Assembly (NCBI GenBank): GCA_934667575.1
Contig: CAKUME010000036.1
Span: 1 to 8,313 of the forward strand
Length of the DNA: 8,313 nt
Origin: an uncultured Eubacteriales bacterium
GTDB lineage: Bacteria; Bacillota; Clostridia; Oscillospirales; Acutalibacteraceae
Reading direction: 5' to 3'
Shown: positions 6,836 to 8,313 of the stretch, piece after piece
How positions within the stretch are numbered: the first letter of the stretch is position 1
How the letters are laid out: every line of letters begins with the position of its first letter
Notes under the pieces: model-generated
Told to the model about the DNA's origin: nothing
Databases searched by the model: none
Seen by the model: only the letters and a program-made list of their open reading frames with translations
Made by a program: the position numbers and the translations under genes

Positions 6836-7079
6836 AACGCGATGAAGGAGACAGTAGATCGCCGCAATGGTATGCCAAAGAGAGGAGCGCCCCGGCTGAA
6901 AGCGCCCCGCATTCCGCCGCATCGAACACCGCTCCCGAGCCGCCCGCCAAAAAGCACCTTTTGCGTGCGCAAGCGGGCCGGATGGCGCCGATATCCGCCC
7001 CACAGAGTGAAACACCAAGGTGGAACCGTGTATTTGCAGCAAATGCACCCTTGGGCCGCAAGGCCCGGGGTGCTTTTTT
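6836..7079 (+). promoter_or_regulatory. T-box riboswitch, threonine-specific, controlling thrS
   Basis: This leader binds uncharged tRNA-Thr and then lets RNA polymerase read into thrS. The T-box AAGGTGGAACCGTG is at 7017-7030, with the tRNA-end-pairing UGGA at 7021-7024. Stem I is recognisable: a GAUGA/CGAG kink-turn-like base (about 6841-6845 with 6936-6939), helix GGAG 6847-6850 with CUCC 6932-6935, AGUA at 6853-6856 and the specifier loop GAACACCG at 6924-6931. The Thr codon ACC at 6928-6930 is the best specifier. Above it are the distal AGAGAG bulge (6879-6884) and the GGCUG apical loop (6894-6898). A further stem pairs 6979-6983 with 6993-6997, extended by GGG/CCC. The antiterminator can form ACAC 7012-7015 with GUGU 7028-7031. 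The variable T-box base A7024 predicts a U discriminator in the cognate tRNA. Family call is secure; the specifier is strongly supported by the downstream gene. Confidence 0.93.
7045..7079 (+). terminator. T-box-associated intrinsic terminator
   Basis: GCACCC 7045-7050 pairs with GGGTGC 7068-7073, and GGGCC 7053-7057 with GGCCC 7062-7066 around a GCAA tetraloop (7058-7061), with one bulged or wobble T between the helices. Six Ts follow (7074-7079). It should stop transcription when tRNA-Thr is charged. GGUG of the T-box (7019-7022) is complementary to CACC (7046-7049), a possible route for switching. Confidence 0.92.
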
Positions 7080-7103
7080 ATTTGCAGGGAGGAAGATCAT
7101 ATT

Positions 7104-8313
7104 ATGAAAATCATCGACAAATACGGCGTGGTTTCGGAATGCCCCGCCGAGGAAGAACTGCATGTGCTTCGCCACTCGGCGGCGCACATTATGGCGCAGG
7201 CGATCAAGCGCCTGTTCCCGCAGGCGGACTTTGCCTATGGCCCGGCCACCGCAAAAGGCTTTTACTACGACGTAGATCTGGGCGACACCAAGCTCAGCGA
7301 TGCCGATCTGGCCGCCATCGAGGCCGAAATGCACAAGATCGTCAAGGAAAATCTGCCGTTTAAGCCGTTCATTCTGCCGCGGCCCGAAGCCATTCAGCTC
7401 ATGGAGGAGCGCGGCGAGAAGTATAAGGTGGAGCACATCGGCGATCTGCCCGAGGATGCGGAAATCAGCTTCTTCCAGCAGGGCGAATACATTGATATGT
7501 GCGTGGGCCCGCACCTGACCTACACCAAAGCGCTCAAGGCGTTCAAGATCACGCAGCAGAGCGGCGCTTATTGGAGAAACGACGAAAACAACAAGATGCT
7601 CACCCGCATCAACGGCATTGCGTTCCGCACGCAGGCCGAGCTGGATGAATATGAAGCCCTGCTCGAGGAAGCCAAAAAGCGCGACCACCGCAAGATCGGC
7701 AAAGAGATGGGCCTGTTTATGCTGCGCGAAGAGGGCCCGGGCTTCCCGTTCTTCCTGCCGGCCGGCATGGTGGTGAAAAACGAGCTGATGAACTATTGGC
7801 GCGACATTCACACTCAGGCGGGCTATGTGGAAGTGTCTACCCCGATGATCATGAACCGCCACCTGTGGGAAACGAGTGGCCACTGGGATCATTACAAAGA
7901 TAATATGTACAGCACCAAGATCGACGGCGAGGATTACTGCATTAAGCCGATGAACTGCCCGGGCGGCGTGCTTGTTTACGCCAGCCAGCCGCACAGCTAC
8001 CGCGACCTGCCGCTGCGCATCGGCGAATTTGGACTGGTGCACCGCCACGAAAAGCGCGGCGAGCTGCACGGCCTGTTCCGCGTGCGCTGCTTCACGCAGG
8101 ACGATGCGCACATCTTCATGCGCCCCGACCAGATCACCGACGAGATCACCAACGTGGTGCATCTGATCAATCAGGTGTATGCGAAGTTTGGCTTTGAATA
8201 TTTTGTGGAGCTTTCCACCCGCCCCGAGGACAGCATGGGCTCCGACGAAGACTGGGAAGCCGCAACCGAGGGCCTCAAAAAGGCGCTCGAAAAGCTCAAT
8301 ATGCCCTATATCG
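7104..8313 (+). CDS. thrS: Threonyl-tRNA synthetase, 3' end beyond window
   Basis: ThrRS charges tRNA-Thr with threonine. The visible 403 residues match the class II enzyme. The editing domain is at the start, with zinc/editing residues H24 and H28 in RHSAAHIM and C133 and H137 in MCVGPH. A linker (KRDHRKIGKEMGLF) leads into the catalytic core from about residue 205. There, KPMNCPGG provides zinc ligand C285, motif 2 lies around VHRHEKRGELHGLFRVR (R314 region) and TQDDAHIF gives zinc ligand H336. The third zinc ligand, motif 3 and the anticodon-binding domain lie past the window end. Start ATG 7104 follows GGGAGG at 7087-7092 with an 11-nt gap. Only about 20 residues precede the editing domain, whereas E. 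coli ThrRS has about 70, so the N-terminal TGS domain is absent; the terminator directly upstream leaves no room for it. CPGG replaces the CPGH of E. coli. Expression is set by the T-box leader. Confidence 0.97.
   Translation, partial: MKIIDKYGVVSECPAEEELHVLRHSAAHIMAQAIKRLFPQADFAYGPATAKGFYYDVDLGDTKLSDADLAAIEAEMHKIVKENLPFKPFILPRPEAIQLMEERGEKYKVEHIGDLPEDAEISFFQQGEYIDMCVGPHLTYTKALKAFKITQQSGAYWRNDENNKMLTRINGIAFRTQAELDEYEALLEEAKKRDHRKIGKEMGLFMLREEGPGFPFFLPAGMVVKNELMNYWRDIHTQAGYVEVSTPMIMNRHLWETSGHWDHYKDNMYSTKIDGEDYCIKPMNCPGGVLVYASQPHSYRDLPLRIGEFGLVHRHEKRGELHGLFRVRCFTQDDAHIFMRPDQITDEITNVVHLINQVYAKFGFEYFVELSTRPEDSMGSDEDWEAATEGLKKALEKLNMPYI

Noticed and set aside
6563..7363. Open + strand frame running through the T-box leader
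   Set aside because: It overlaps the CmpB-like tail, promoter, riboswitch, terminator and thrS in other frames; the protein is low-complexity basic sequence.

Overview
The window looks like chromosomal DNA from a GC-rich, low-complexity-genome-style Bacillota, most likely a gut-associated clostridial lineage (Oscillospiraceae-like). The evidence is the strong GGAGG-type ribosome binding sites, three SigA promoters with 17-bp spacers that match or nearly match TTGACA/TATAAT, intrinsic terminators with T-runs, and a tRNA-sensing T-box leader in front of thrS. The genus is inference only. All six genes lie on the + strand; the complement is empty apart from GC-driven shadow frames.

Layout. (1) 174-987: an XRE/Cro-type helix-turn-helix regulator whose reading frame breaks near 777-790, after which the natural continuation is in the +1 frame. 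(2) 988-2382: a compact glycoside hydrolase resembling the catalytic core of GH101/GH129 alpha-N-acetylgalactosaminidases, without a signal peptide. (3) 2475-3914: pepD, an M20C aminoacyl-histidine dipeptidase, with its own promoter and a textbook terminator. (4) 4054-5877: ftsH, the membrane AAA+ zinc protease, behind a perfect-consensus promoter with a tandem 8-bp repeat in its spacer. (5) 5874-6746: a CmpB-family (PF06541-like) membrane protein overlapping the end of ftsH by ATGA. (6) 6801-7079: promoter, threonine T-box leader with an ACC specifier, and terminator, controlling (7) thrS from 7104, which runs off the window and lacks the usual N-terminal TGS domain.

How the genes relate. 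The regulator and the hydrolase probably form a small glycan-use unit, possibly for mucin-type O-glycan remnants taken into the cell. pepD is separately transcribed and contributes general dipeptide turnover. ftsH and the CmpB-like gene form an operon of membrane quality control plus a poorly understood membrane protein. thrS is controlled by uncharged tRNA-Thr. Most of the window is ordinary housekeeping. The parts that merit a second look are the frameshifted regulator that stays open into the hydrolase, the unusually small cytoplasmic GH101-like enzyme, the TGS-less ThrRS with its T-box, and the short repeats in two promoter regions. I see no CRISPR array, tRNA, rRNA, insertion sequence or phage gene.
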